A stretch of 64,000 bases of DNA from IMG/VR virus record IMGVR_UViG_3300035698_017111, positions 82,773 to 146,772 of that record; one strand, given 5' to 3'. Below the pieces are notes generated by a model, which ran no database searches, had not been told where the DNA came from, and was given only the letters and a program-made list of their open reading frames with translations. Of this stretch, positions 35,480 through 43,128 are shown in pieces. The position numbers and the translations under genes are program-made. Every line of letters starts with the position of its first letter. The stretch's first letter is position 1. This stretch comes from a virus.

Positions 35480-35539
35480 GGAGGGTGAAGAGATGATGAT
35501 TGAGCTTGACTTTATGGTGGCCAATATGGCATCATAAAC

Positions 35540-35710
35540 ATGGTCGGTGTTGATCGTTTCCTGAGAAATTATATCGCATCGGCAAATGGCCTGAGGATTA
35601 ACTATCCCCATTCTCAGTGGTATCGGGACGGGAATCGGACGGCACGACCCCGAAGGACAATGCTAAGGACTGCAGAAACCTAGCATTAGTCCAGAGGGGG
35701 GTATTTTTTT
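35540..35710 (+). ncRNA. candidate structured RNA downstream of rtcB
   Basis: About 170 bases without a credible ORF, richer in GC than the flanks. Visible pairings: TTTC/GAAA; GGAT/ATCC inside TGAG/CTCA; TCGGG/CCCGA; then a long terminator-type hairpin. The segment GGACGGCACG resembles the GGAACGGCACG of Y-RNA-like element 2. Either a free ncRNA or the structured 3' end of the rtcB transcript. Confidence 0.4.
35648..35710 (+). terminator. elaborate terminator hairpin
   Basis: Nested pairings CCCC/GGGG, GGAC/GTCC and AATGCTA/TAGCATT, with a GAA/AGA internal loop, followed by a run of seven T. Ends the thioredoxin-RtcB transcript. Confidence 0.8.
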
Positions 35711-35779
35711 ATTAAAAGTATACACAAGTGTCATTTAGATACATATTGATCATATAAAATGCTTTGGCCAAAGATTAGA

Positions 35780-35808
35780 TTGACACACACTCTCAACAAT
35801 GATATACG
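35780..35808 (+). promoter_or_regulatory. sigma70-type promoter
   Basis: TTGACA (35780-35785), 17 bases, TATACG (35803-35808), before the small-gene series at 35827. Confidence 0.7.
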
Positions 35809-35826
35809 TATCTAAAGGAGATAGGC

Positions 35827-36021
35827 ATGTTGTATTTTCTTTGTGTATATTTGATAGGAATATCTGCTATAATATTCATATTGTCCATGGGCATATGGAG
35901 CTTCAAATGTTCTAGAAAAAGAGAAAATAGATCCAAACAATTAATGGTTATGGGATTGAGAAAATTAAACAAAAAAACTAGACATAGGTTGCCAAAAAAT
36001 CTCCACAAGAAAGATAAGTAA
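35827..36021 (+). CDS. small single-TM membrane protein
   Basis: 64 residues: an N-terminal membrane helix (LYFLCVYLIGISAIIFILS) followed by a strongly basic cytoplasmic tail (SRKRENRSKQ, KKTRHRLPKN). Site AAAGGAGATAGGC before ATG 35827. First gene of a plus-strand series. Function unknown. Confidence 0.7.
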   Translation: MLYFLCVYLIGISAIIFILSMGIWSFKCSRKRENRSKQLMVMGLRKLNKKTRHRLPKNLHKKDK

Positions 36022-36022
36022 C

Positions 36023-36379
36023 ATGACAATCTGTACGATAGATTATGGTCTCCCGTATCTGAGTTATTTCCCGACCTACGATTCTTTAATTGTTGGATTG
36101 AGGGCAATGGAAGCTTGGATCATTTCACAAAACAAATCAAATCTGAAGAGAGTTTTGCCAAGTGGTAAGTCTGTCAAGACACGGATCTGCTACAAAAAGA
36201 TAGTGACTGTTGGTGATTGTTCTATGCATTCGGCAGGTTGGTATCTGTTGTGGCTAAAGGGTGAAAAACCAAAAAAATCAAAAGTCATGGATATGTTTCA
36301 TGATGTTGTGGAAGAAAACAAAGATGAGAACGTTAGGAAAGCTGCAAATAGTGTCAAGAAAAAGGAGATTGAATTATAA
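36023..36379 (+). CDS. hypothetical protein
   Basis: 118 residues, MTICTIDYGLPYLSYF start, with a basic helical C-terminal half (KKSKVMDMFHDVVEENKDE). It starts right after the stop of the membrane-protein gene, so is probably translationally coupled, and overlaps the next gene by one base. No family recognised. Confidence 0.6.
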   Translation: MTICTIDYGLPYLSYFPTYDSLIVGLRAMEAWIISQNKSNLKRVLPSGKSVKTRICYKKIVTVGDCSMHSAGWYLLWLKGEKPKKSKVMDMFHDVVEENKDENVRKAANSVKKKEIEL

Positions 36380-36624
36380 TGGATACCAAACATAAAAAAG
36401 TATTCTGTCGTTATTGTAAGTTCTGTTCTTGTCTGACAGTACGTGGTATCCCAATGGGTACTCCAAAATGCAAAGAAAATGGTGAGAAATGGGTTGTGGA
36501 AAAAGAAACCTATTACAGTCCTGAATCAGTTGAACAAGAAAATTATCGTAAATGTAGTGAGGTTAACAAAAACAATGATTGTGTATTGTTCAAAAGATCG
36601 TTAATAAAAATGTTTTTTGATTGA
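36379..36624 (+). CDS. small Cys-rich protein
   Basis: 81 residues with CRYCKFCSC, then PKC, KC and DC, likely a zinc-binding fold. Its ATG overlaps the preceding stop (TAATG), with AAGGAG upstream. Function unknown. Confidence 0.65.
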   Translation: MDTKHKKVFCRYCKFCSCLTVRGIPMGTPKCKENGEKWVVEKETYYSPESVEQENYRKCSEVNKNNDCVLFKRSLIKMFFD

Positions 36625-36640
36625 TCAGAGAGAATAAACA

Positions 36641-37363
36641 ATGGATGAGAAACGAGTATACGTTGATAACATTAGCTCATTTATAGAACTTGACGAAACA
36701 GAACAACCTGAAGGAACATCTGTATTGTCATTTTCTGGTGCTGAAGAATTAATAAAAGAGCTAGTGGGTAAGGTAAAAAAAGCAGAGGATGATATTTCTT
36801 TCAATAGAGATGAAATCCTTGACCTCTGTAAAGAAAACGATGGGCTGAAGGAAGACATTAACGACAGGGACGAGAAGAATACACATTTGTTGGAAGAAAA
36901 TAGAAAACTGAGATCAAACACAAACTTGAAGGAAGAAATAAAAGTCTTGACAGCTGAGAGAGATAGGTATTTAATGTTGTGTGGCAGTACCGAGACACCT
37001 GCGGATGGATTTTTCAAGGCTCTTGATTTAATAAGAGAACTCTCTGTATTTCTGGAAAAAGCAACAGACAATAAAGTAGTCCGAAGCAATGTTCGTTTCG
37101 GCCGAATGGAACCAAGAGATTATTTTTACATTGCAGACACACTTGAAAAACAACACAAATGTGATTTGGTGGATATTGACTTCTTGGAAGCAGAGAAAGC
37201 CGGTCTGGAAGACGAACTTGAGGATTTGTATTGCAAGTCGAGTGATCGTAAGTTTAAAATAAAATCACAGGGAAATGAAATAGAAGATTTAGTGGATGAT
37301 TTGGCTGAACGTAACTTGAGGATAGTGCATTTAGAAAAAAAAATTAGGAAAAAGAAAGAGTAA
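36641..37363 (+). CDS. coiled-coil protein
   Basis: 240 residues, acidic and largely heptad-patterned (LCKENDGLKEDINDRDEK, LLEENRKLRSN, EIEDLVDDLAERN), so a long coiled coil. No catalytic motif. It precedes the nucleotidyltransferase gene by 4 bases. Confidence 0.65.
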   Translation: MDEKRVYVDNISSFIELDETEQPEGTSVLSFSGAEELIKELVGKVKKAEDDISFNRDEILDLCKENDGLKEDINDRDEKNTHLLEENRKLRSNTNLKEEIKVLTAERDRYLMLCGSTETPADGFFKALDLIRELSVFLEKATDNKVVRSNVRFGRMEPRDYFYIADTLEKQHKCDLVDIDFLEAEKAGLEDELEDLYCKSSDRKFKIKSQGNEIEDLVDDLAERNLRIVHLEKKIRKKKE

Positions 37364-37367
37364 GACC

Positions 37368-38390
37368 ATGGGTGGTAGAGCGTTCATAAACAAAGACACG
37401 GGAGAGAATCCTGCTGTAAGAATACCGACGAAAGATATTAGCAATCTATCTTGTCAGGTAAATTCTCTGTTTGCTCCTCAATTAGACAGTATTGAATTGG
37501 TTACAGCAAAAGAACTTTTGCCTAAAGAAGATCATGGCGATCTGGATTTCATATGCTTGGATCTCGGTAACCGAAGAGAAAAGGTTCGGGATTTTTGCGA
37601 AAGAGCAGGATTCCCATCAACAGCTAATGGACCTATGGAGCATATTCTTTTTCCATTCAACGGCACGAATCACCAAGTGGACCTTATCTTTTGTGGTGAT
37701 GTACGCAAATACGAAGCCATGAGATACTTCTACTCACGGCCAGTGGTTTTCAATGCTGTGGTAGGACATCTTGCAAGATCCATCGGTTACAAATTCTCTA
37801 CCGAAGGTCTGCTGCTACACGTTACAGACAAGAGAAAACAAAACTACTTTCATCTTCTCACCAGAAACTTCGATGAGGCAACGATCTTGCTTGGGTTGAA
37901 AAATATCTCTGACGAGGAATTGTTTTCTTCGCCAGAAACATTTGCATCTTGGATTATATCTTCTCCAAGATTCGATACTGATCTATTTGTATCTCGACAC
38001 AATAGACATTCTCATAGAGATGCTCAGTCAACAGATTTCTGCCAAAGAGTTTATGAAATCATAGAGAACTCTCATGTGGAATCAGAGCTTCCACCATCTA
38101 CAATTGATTTCACACAGCCAGAATTCAATCTTGGCGAGTCTCTTGAGTTTGAAAGACGAGTTCTTGGTGAGCAAATATATCAAGACACCTTGTCCGAATG
38201 TGAGAGAAGATCAAAAGTGGCCGAACCAATCGTCAGTGGAGACATGCTGATTGAAATGGGTTTGAAACCAGGCCCAATATTCAAAGAAATCATTCAAGAT
38301 GTTTCAACAAAGTTTGACAAAGAAACACCTGTGGATGAAATAGTAGAACATATCAGAAAAACTTATTTCGAGGAGGAAGAAAATGTTTAA
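37368..38390 (+). CDS. nucleotidyltransferase of the poly(A)-polymerase/CCA-adding type
   Basis: 340 residues. N-terminal Pol-beta-like head: HGDLDFICLDL (the acidic pair of GDxD type) and HQVDLIFCG (third acidic residue), in a fold context ending near 130. The C-terminal segment DMLIEMGLKPGPIFKEII matches the conserved (G)D-LI-LGLKPGP tail helix of bacterial CCA-adding enzymes and poly(A) polymerases. It probably adds nucleotides to RNA 3' ends. No DUF1 or HD domain. The start codon ATG 37368 has AAAGAAAGAG upstream. The next gene overlaps by 8 bases. It fits the RNA-repair theme. Confidence 0.7.
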   Translation: MGGRAFINKDTGENPAVRIPTKDISNLSCQVNSLFAPQLDSIELVTAKELLPKEDHGDLDFICLDLGNRREKVRDFCERAGFPSTANGPMEHILFPFNGTNHQVDLIFCGDVRKYEAMRYFYSRPVVFNAVVGHLARSIGYKFSTEGLLLHVTDKRKQNYFHLLTRNFDEATILLGLKNISDEELFSSPETFASWIISSPRFDTDLFVSRHNRHSHRDAQSTDFCQRVYEIIENSHVESELPPSTIDFTQPEFNLGESLEFERRVLGEQIYQDTLSECERRSKVAEPIVSGDMLIEMGLKPGPIFKEIIQDVSTKFDKETPVDEIVEHIRKTYFEEEENV

Positions 38391-38739
38391 ATCTAAACTT
38401 CAAAAGAAAATTGACGGACACGGCACAAATCATCGACTATTGACACATAAAGCGATGTTGAATCTCGTCAATCAAATTATGTCGAAAATAACAGCAAAGG
38501 GAATTGCTATTGACAAAGTCCAGAAGCTTTCTGGTTTGTCTAAGAAAAAAGTGGCTGATATTCTTGATTGCAAAGAAACAACGACTATTGCTGATATCGG
38601 CAAAGTTGCTGCTTCTATTGGACAAACTATTGAAATCAATATATCGGACGTTGTGGACGACGACGACCTCGGACTGTTGAAAGATGTTGAAAAGATAGAA
38701 GCGGACGGTTGCGAAGAAGAGTCTGTAGACTCTGTCTAG
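38383..38739 (+). CDS. small HTH (XRE-like) DNA-binding protein
   Basis: 118 residues. Residues about 40-85 read GIAIDKVQKLSGLSKKKVADIL and TTTIADIGKVAASIGQTIEI, the five-helix Cro/XRE layout. Acidic C-terminal tail. Strong site GAGGAGGAAGAAA before ATG 38383, overlapping the end of the nucleotidyltransferase. It meets the minus-strand gene at 38736 tail to tail. Confidence 0.65.
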   Translation: MFKSKLQKKIDGHGTNHRLLTHKAMLNLVNQIMSKITAKGIAIDKVQKLSGLSKKKVADILDCKETTTIADIGKVAASIGQTIEINISDVVDDDDLGLLKDVEKIEADGCEEESVDSV

Positions 38740-39128
38740 CGTTCTTCAACGTCCTCCGGTTCTCGTGGGATGTGGGTTGGAATTTCATACGAATCGCTTC
38801 GAATTCCATATGTAGCAATAACTCCTTTTCCATTCCATTCTGTAACATCTTGAAAGGAGAAAACCAGTTCAATTGGCTCATACACACCACCAATGCCATA
38901 ATTGAACTCAGCAATACCCACTGGGTCTTCTGGAAAAAACTCAGATGAAACTTTTGCTGGAACGAATACATCGATTAATTGTGCATCTATATTAATCCAA
39001 CCTGAATGATCTGATGGAGAAAACTCCACTTTATTGGCCAATGCATCCCCAATACCATTTATTTCATCAGGATCAAGTGCTGCCATGGGTCTTGTGGGTT
39101 CGTTAGATGTCCTGTACCAATTTTCCAT
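38736..39128 (-). CDS. hypothetical protein starting MENWYRTS
   Basis: 130 residues from ATG 39128 (GGAGGACAATGCA upstream). Starts MENWYRTSNEPTRP, the same NWYR motif found near the ends of two virion-module proteins, then a beta-rich body (SGWINIDAQLIDVFVPAKV, YEPIELVFSFQDV). A single minus-strand gene inside a plus-strand region. Possibly a virion protein (inference from the motif only). Confidence 0.6.
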   Translation of the reverse strand: MENWYRTSNEPTRPMAALDPDEINGIGDALANKVEFSPSDHSGWINIDAQLIDVFVPAKVSSEFFPEDPVGIAEFNYGIGGVYEPIELVFSFQDVTEWNGKGVIATYGIRSDSYEIPTHIPREPEDVEER

Positions 39129-39219
39129 TGCATTGTCCTCCAGATTGGTATAACAATGTATTCCAGACATACCCGATAAAGACCTCGAAAAAAAAGATAC
39201 TCATTCTTCTGGCCAGAGC

Positions 39220-39248
39220 TTGACAAATAAGAAATACTAATGTATGGT
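39220..39248 (+). promoter_or_regulatory. sigma70-type promoter
   Basis: TTGACA (39220-39225), 17 bases, TATGGT (39243-39248), before the membrane protein and SPFH genes. Confidence 0.7.
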
Positions 39249-39292
39249 GTAACAGTAATTTGGAAGAACACCACAATAAAAGGAGACATACA

Positions 39293-39571
39293 GTGTTTGC
39301 ACAATGGATGATTACGTTATTTATTATCACAGTACTCTTGGTACTGTTCTGGAAATTTGCGGCCAAGAGACTCCTCACATGGGGAGGTATTATGTCTAAT
39401 CCTAAAGAGCAAAAGAATGCTTTAGAAAGGAAAATACAGGGTCTCAAAGCCAATCAAGATCGATTGAAGGAAGTTCACAAAGAAGTTGATGTAACTGTAG
39501 AACTTCAAAGTGTACAGAAAGAACTGAAAAAAGAAGAACTCAAATTGGCTAAAATCGATGCAAAGAGCTAA
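39293..39571 (+). CDS. membrane protein with coiled coil, SPFH partner
   Basis: 92 residues from a GTG start (AAAAGGAGACATACA upstream); no ATG has such a site. N-terminal membrane helix (MITLFIITVLLVLFWKF), then a long charged helix (LERKIQGLKANQDRLKEVHKE). It lies 33 bases before the SPFH gene on the same transcript, so may act at the membrane with it. Confidence 0.7.
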   Translation: MFAQWMITLFIITVLLVLFWKFAAKRLLTWGGIMSNPKEQKNALERKIQGLKANQDRLKEVHKEVDVTVELQSVQKELKKEELKLAKIDAKS

Positions 39572-39604
39572 TTTGTCGCAGTAAAAACAAAAGGAGAAGT
39601 AATT

Positions 39605-40918
39605 ATGAGTAAGAGAGATATCTCGATAGTCGTTATTCTAGCAACACTGATCATTGGTGGAATTATCGTCGTTTTGTGTGGTAGTAACATCGTAGAAACA
39701 GTGTCTGCTGGTACGTACAAGATCAAGCAGGCTGCAGTTTCTGGAACAATGACGGCTCACATGCAGCCCGGTATGTTCAAGCAGATGTTCGGTGACATCA
39801 CCGAATGGCCCAATCAGGAAACCTTCTACTTTACGTCCACGGCGGACGAAGGTGACAACTACGACCAGAGCATGGAAGTTCGTTTTGCCGATGGTTCGAA
39901 ATGTCAGGTTTCTGGTTCTCTCCGTATTATCTTTCCGCAAAGTGAAGACGCTGCCATCGCCTTGGTGAAACAGCACGGTTTTCAAACCCCCAAAGCTGTT
40001 ATGTTCGAAGCCGTTAAGAAACACGTTCGTGCCTCTCTCAGGCTTACCGCTAACCTTATGTCCGCTCGTGAGTCCTACAGTGAGAAACGTCCGAACTACC
40101 TTGAATGGGCAGAGGACATGATCTGTGGTGGTCTGTACAAAACCAGCGAAAGAACAATTGAAATTATCGATCCAATTACCGATAAGAAAATCGAGAAGGT
40201 TATTAAGGAAGTCAAGGAAGATGAAAACGGCAATCCTATCCGTATCGCAGAGAGCCCCTTTACTGCATTGGGTATTGATATCTCGAACTTTGAGATCAAC
40301 GTCTTCAAGTATGATCCAAAGGTTGAAGCTCAGATCCAGCAGCAGCAAGAGGCTTTGATGGCGGTTGCGACCGCTAAGGCAAATGCCCAACGTGCCCAAC
40401 AGGAAGAGAAGACGAAAGAGGCTGAGGGTAAGGCACTGGTCATGACTGCTCAGTACGAAAAAGAGCAGGAGAAGGTGAGGGCGACGGTTGAAGCAGAAAT
40501 GTTGGCTGAAGTTGCCGTTATCGAGGCACAGAAGCTTGTTGATGTTGCCAATAAATCTAAGGAACAGGCAACCATTGAGGGTGAGAAACGTCTCGTCGTT
40601 GCCGATCTCGATAGACAGTCTGCCGAGCAGGTTAAGCTTGAACAGATCGCTCTTGGTGAGGGTGAAGCAGAACGCAAGAAACTCGTCATGGCTGCCGATG
40701 GTGCCCTTGAGAAGAAACTTAATGCATTGGTTACAATTGCTGGACTTAACGCAGATGCCTATGCAAAACGTCAAGTTCCCGCTATTGTTATTGGTGGAGC
40801 TGATGGCACTGATACCGATCAGCAAACCAATGGTTTCCAAACGGCATTGATGGTTAAGATGCTTGGAGATCTTGATCTCGAACTGATCAAGAAAGCTCAA
40901 GCACCTGCAACGAAGTAA
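39605..40918 (+). CDS. SPFH/band-7 membrane protein
   Basis: 437 residues: an N-terminal membrane helix (ISIVVILATLIIGGIIVVLCG), an SPFH/prohibitin domain (residues about 30-230, with GTYKIKQAAVSGTM and MEVRFADGSKCQVSGSLRI), then a long Ala/Glu/Gln/Lys coiled coil (about 235-370) and a hydrophobic tail. Such proteins form large membrane rings or cages. Arg is mostly CGT and the third positions are more C/G-rich than in neighbours, which suggests high expression or separate origin. AAAGGAGAAG precedes the ATG, and a strong terminator follows. Band-7 proteins occur in some large phages. Confidence 0.85.
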   Translation: MSKRDISIVVILATLIIGGIIVVLCGSNIVETVSAGTYKIKQAAVSGTMTAHMQPGMFKQMFGDITEWPNQETFYFTSTADEGDNYDQSMEVRFADGSKCQVSGSLRIIFPQSEDAAIALVKQHGFQTPKAVMFEAVKKHVRASLRLTANLMSARESYSEKRPNYLEWAEDMICGGLYKTSERTIEIIDPITDKKIEKVIKEVKEDENGNPIRIAESPFTALGIDISNFEINVFKYDPKVEAQIQQQQEALMAVATAKANAQRAQQEEKTKEAEGKALVMTAQYEKEQEKVRATVEAEMLAEVAVIEAQKLVDVANKSKEQATIEGEKRLVVADLDRQSAEQVKLEQIALGEGEAERKKLVMAADGALEKKLNALVTIAGLNADAYAKRQVPAIVIGGADGTDTDQQTNGFQTALMVKMLGDLDLELIKKAQAPATK

Positions 40919-40944
40919 TCTTCATCGCAGATCAATTGCTTATA

Positions 40945-40980
40945 GTGGCTGTGTCCTTCGGGACACGGCCACTTTTCTTT
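40945..40980 (+). terminator. Rho-independent terminator
   Basis: GTGGCTGTGTCC-TTCG-GGACACGGCCAC followed by TTTTCTTT. Confidence 0.9.
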
Positions 40981-41005
40981 ATCGTATCATAGATCGGAGA
41001 CATTG

Positions 41006-41056
41006 ATGGCTGTGAAAAAAGTTTGGGATAGAAGCTTCACAGAGGATTCCGCTTGA
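41006..41056 (+). CDS. possible 16-residue leader peptide before tmRNA
   Basis: ATG 41006 with CGGAG upstream and a TCGTATCAT motif before that; encodes MAVKKVWDRSFTEDSA. The TGA lies inside the -35 box of the tmRNA promoter. May be only chance, but the start signals are good. Confidence 0.3.
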   Translation: MAVKKVWDRSFTEDSA

Positions 41057-41082
41057 CAACATCAGAAACATAGAGTTATGAT
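41053..41082 (+). promoter_or_regulatory. tmRNA promoter
   Basis: TTGACA (41053-41058), 17-18 bases, TTATGAT (TATGAT at 41077-41082). Predicted start at about the first G of the tmRNA. Confidence 0.75.
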
Positions 41083-41091
41083 AGACAATAT

Positions 41092-41490
41092 GGGCTCGTA
41101 CTGGTTTCGACGGGAAGCAGAACGGGAAAAGCTGCAAGCCGAGCATGTCAGATCCATCTCGATAAACTGGTCTGTCAACAATAGCTGACGAAGCTATGCC
41201 AATCGCTGCCTAAGAGAACCTTAAGCAGTCGCCCTCTCTAAGTTCCGTCTGTAACGAAGAAAAGGGCGTCATCAAACAGACTCGTTCAGAGGTCTACTCC
41301 TGGGGTATCTGAACTAAAAAGCACAGGACCGCAATAACCGAATGGTAACGACAAAACGTCAGACGGCTGACGGTCGAATGAGTTGTTACAGCCATGGGGA
41401 GCGGTTACTGAAAGTGTAGCAGCCTAAGCTTGTAGACGCTTTTTCTAGACTCTTTTCGGACGGGGGTTTCGATACCCCCCGAGTCCACCA
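41092..41490 (+). ncRNA. ssrA: tmRNA (ssrA)
   Basis: 399 bases. The 5' end GGGCTCGTACTGGTTTCGAC and the 3' end with T-arm (GGGGG-TTTCGAT), acceptor CGAGTCC and an encoded ACCA form an alanine-type acceptor helix with a G-U third pair. The tag frame is visible in the first third: it ends ...STIADEAMPIAA then TAA, so the degradation tag ends PIAA instead of the common ALAA. Several pseudoknot-forming inverted repeats follow. tmRNA rescues stalled ribosomes and tags the nascent chain. Own promoter and no processing partner nearby. A complete one-piece form. Confidence 0.93.
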
Positions 41491-41522
41491 AAAACAAAGA
41501 GACAAAAATTCTTGGCCACACC

Positions 41523-41551
41523 TTGACAGAGCGTATCTAACATGATATTAT
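41523..41551 (+). promoter_or_regulatory. promoter of an apparently leaderless gene
   Basis: TTGACA (41523-41528), 17 bases, TATTAT (41546-41551). The ATG at 41558 is six bases after the -10 box, at the expected transcription start. Confidence 0.7.
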
Positions 41552-41557
41552 GTTAGA

Positions 41558-41980
41558 ATGATGACAGACGACACTATCTCACAATCACATATATCTAAAA
41601 AACATCTAAGATTCTCTTTGACTTGGAATGATTACCTCAAGATGATCGATCAACTCGTGGAGAAGATTCCTGCAGGAAGATACTCTGCGATTTGTAACGT
41701 GCCTCGTGGTGGAAATATTCCAGCCACAATTATTTCCTATAAGCTCAACATCTCTCTTATTCAAGCTGGGAAACATCTTCCAGATAAAGAAAAGAAATAT
41801 CTGATCGTTGACGACCTTACAGACACGGGTAAGACGTTAGATGAATTTCCTAAATCAGACTGCATAGAAACAGCAGTTGTTTTCTGGAAAGAAGAGTCAA
41901 CTCATAGTCCAAATTTCTTTGTGAGACGAATACCACAAAAGGTTTGGGTCGTCTTTCCGTATGAAAAGTCTGGCCAATAA
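41558..41980 (+). CDS. phosphoribosyltransferase-like protein
   Basis: 140 residues. YLIVDDLTDTGKTL is the PRPP-binding loop of type-I phosphoribosyltransferases; upstream CNVPRGGNIPATIISYKL is the usual beta-alpha start. Related enzymes transfer phosphoribose from PRPP to purines. No ribosome site: the ATG sits at the predicted transcription start, so the mRNA looks leaderless. Base specificity is not visible. Confidence 0.8.
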   Translation: MMTDDTISQSHISKKHLRFSLTWNDYLKMIDQLVEKIPAGRYSAICNVPRGGNIPATIISYKLNISLIQAGKHLPDKEKKYLIVDDLTDTGKTLDEFPKSDCIETAVVFWKEESTHSPNFFVRRIPQKVWVVFPYEKSGQ

Positions 41981-41983
41981 TCT

Positions 41984-42085
41984 TTGGCTGAAGAAGCTAA
42001 AGAATTAGCAGAAGAAATCAAGGGAGAAGCAAAAAAGATTAGTGTTGAGTTTGGAATCAAAACAACCAAGAAGGAGAGTGAATAA
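41984..42085 (+). CDS. possible small helical peptide before the lipoprotein gene
   Basis: 33 codons from a TTG: LAEEAKELAEEIKGEAKK and a tail ending KKESE. The TAA overlaps the lipoprotein ATG (TAATG), typical of coupling. No convincing ribosome site for the TTG; it may instead be a non-initiating leftover of a longer gene. Confidence 0.3.
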   Translation: MAEEAKELAEEIKGEAKKISVEFGIKTTKKESE

Positions 42086-42534
42086 TGAAATACGTAGCCA
42101 TGTTATTGATCAGCATGCTCTTGGTCGCATGTGCTGGAACTGGAGCCGGTCTTAAGGTCTATGAGGTAATACAACAGGATGGAAACCCAACACCTGTTTT
42201 GATTAAGAGTGGATTTTACAAATCTAGAAACGATGTCTCTCTTACCCTTATGTTTGATCCAAGATCAAATTTTGCAATGGTAGACTTTAGAAGCTTGTCT
42301 TCACCAGTCATAAGAGCTAAAGGTGATGCGTACTCTGATGTATTGGGTGCAAGTGGAAATGCTCTTTCCGTATTCCTCAAGGGATATCTTGCATTCCAAA
42401 GTGGTGGAATGGCGGCACTTGAAGCAGAGGAAGCAAAGCTTATTGATCTGGAAGACAACGATAAAGACACTACACATACTCTAAGATTACAGTCCATGCA
42501 GGGGATGTCTCTACCAGACATCAAGAAAGACTAG
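42085..42534 (+). CDS. lipoprotein
   Basis: 149 residues. Signal peptide MKYVAMLLISMLLVACAG with lipobox LVAC, so lipidation at Cys16 and export are expected. The mature part is beta/alpha with no known domain. AAGGAGAGTG precedes the ATG. Next to two small membrane proteins (42538, 42888), so a cell-envelope cluster, possibly for superinfection exclusion or lysis control (inference). Confidence 0.8.
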   Translation: MKYVAMLLISMLLVACAGTGAGLKVYEVIQQDGNPTPVLIKSGFYKSRNDVSLTLMFDPRSNFAMVDFRSLSSPVIRAKGDAYSDVLGASGNALSVFLKGYLAFQSGGMAALEAEEAKLIDLEDNDKDTTHTLRLQSMQGMSLPDIKKD

Positions 42535-42537
42535 AAG

Positions 42538-42891
42538 ATGTCGATACTGTCAACAATATTATGGATCGTGGGAATGCTTCTCATAGTAGCATCTCTTGTA
42601 ATAAATGCTCTTGATCTTAAAAAAAGAAACCTACAGCAGCCATTCAACGATCCATATTTTCCAAAAAAGAACATGCCACCCAATGTCAATGGTTGGAGAT
42701 GTCTTTATGTGTCATGTATGTTCTTGTCTTCTCATTCTCTTATGAAAATTTTGATTAACGATAATGTTGTCTTATCCTGGATAATGTTGTGTGCATATAG
42801 TTCTGGATTTGTAGTATTTTTTCTTATTGCTTCGTTTCTAAATAAAGAAAATAAAACCATAGTCAAGAAAGATGAAGGTGAAGAGTCATGA
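42538..42891 (+). CDS. membrane protein, about three TM segments
   Basis: 117 residues with hydrophobic segments ILSTILWIVGMLLIVASLVI, a middle segment near LYVSCMFLSSH and SSGFVVFFLIASFL. It starts 3 bases after the lipoprotein stop and overlaps the next gene by 4 bases. Function unknown. Confidence 0.65.
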   Translation: MSILSTILWIVGMLLIVASLVINALDLKKRNLQQPFNDPYFPKKNMPPNVNGWRCLYVSCMFLSSHSLMKILINDNVVLSWIMLCAYSSGFVVFFLIASFLNKENKTIVKKDEGEES

Positions 42892-43127
42892 TAATATTAC
42901 TCACATTAACAGCAATATGTTTCATTTGTACTATATTTTCATTGCTTAACGCACGTCTTGTCAATACACTGATATTCGGATTTCTAACAGTTGCAGGAAT
43001 AGCCACAACATTTCTTTGTGCCATTGGGAAGATTGTATTTATGATCTTCAGCCTAAAAGCATTTGTCGGAATCATCTTGTTGGTAGCTGTTGTTGTAGTT
43101 GTGCGAAAGACAGTATTCAATAGATGA
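42888..43127 (+). CDS. small membrane protein, two to three TM segments
   Basis: 79 residues, almost entirely hydrophobic (IILLTLTAICFICTIFSLL, LIFGFLTVAGIATTFLC, GIILLVAVVVVV). ATGA overlap with the preceding gene. Could be a holin-like or exclusion protein, but nothing specific is visible. Confidence 0.65.
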   Translation: MIILLTLTAICFICTIFSLLNARLVNTLIFGFLTVAGIATTFLCAIGKIVFMIFSLKAFVGIILLVAVVVVVRKTVFNR

Positions 43128-43128
43128 T

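Noticed and set aside
35655-35692. An H-type pseudoknot (ATGCTA-GGAC with TAGCAT-GTCC)
   Set aside because: A second GGAC just upstream lets all helices nest as one long terminator hairpin, which is simpler and ends in a T-run.
39638-40900. A 420-codon minus-strand frame opposite the SPFH gene
   Set aside because: It is an antisense shadow of a clear SPFH domain gene and has no start signals or protein-like pattern.
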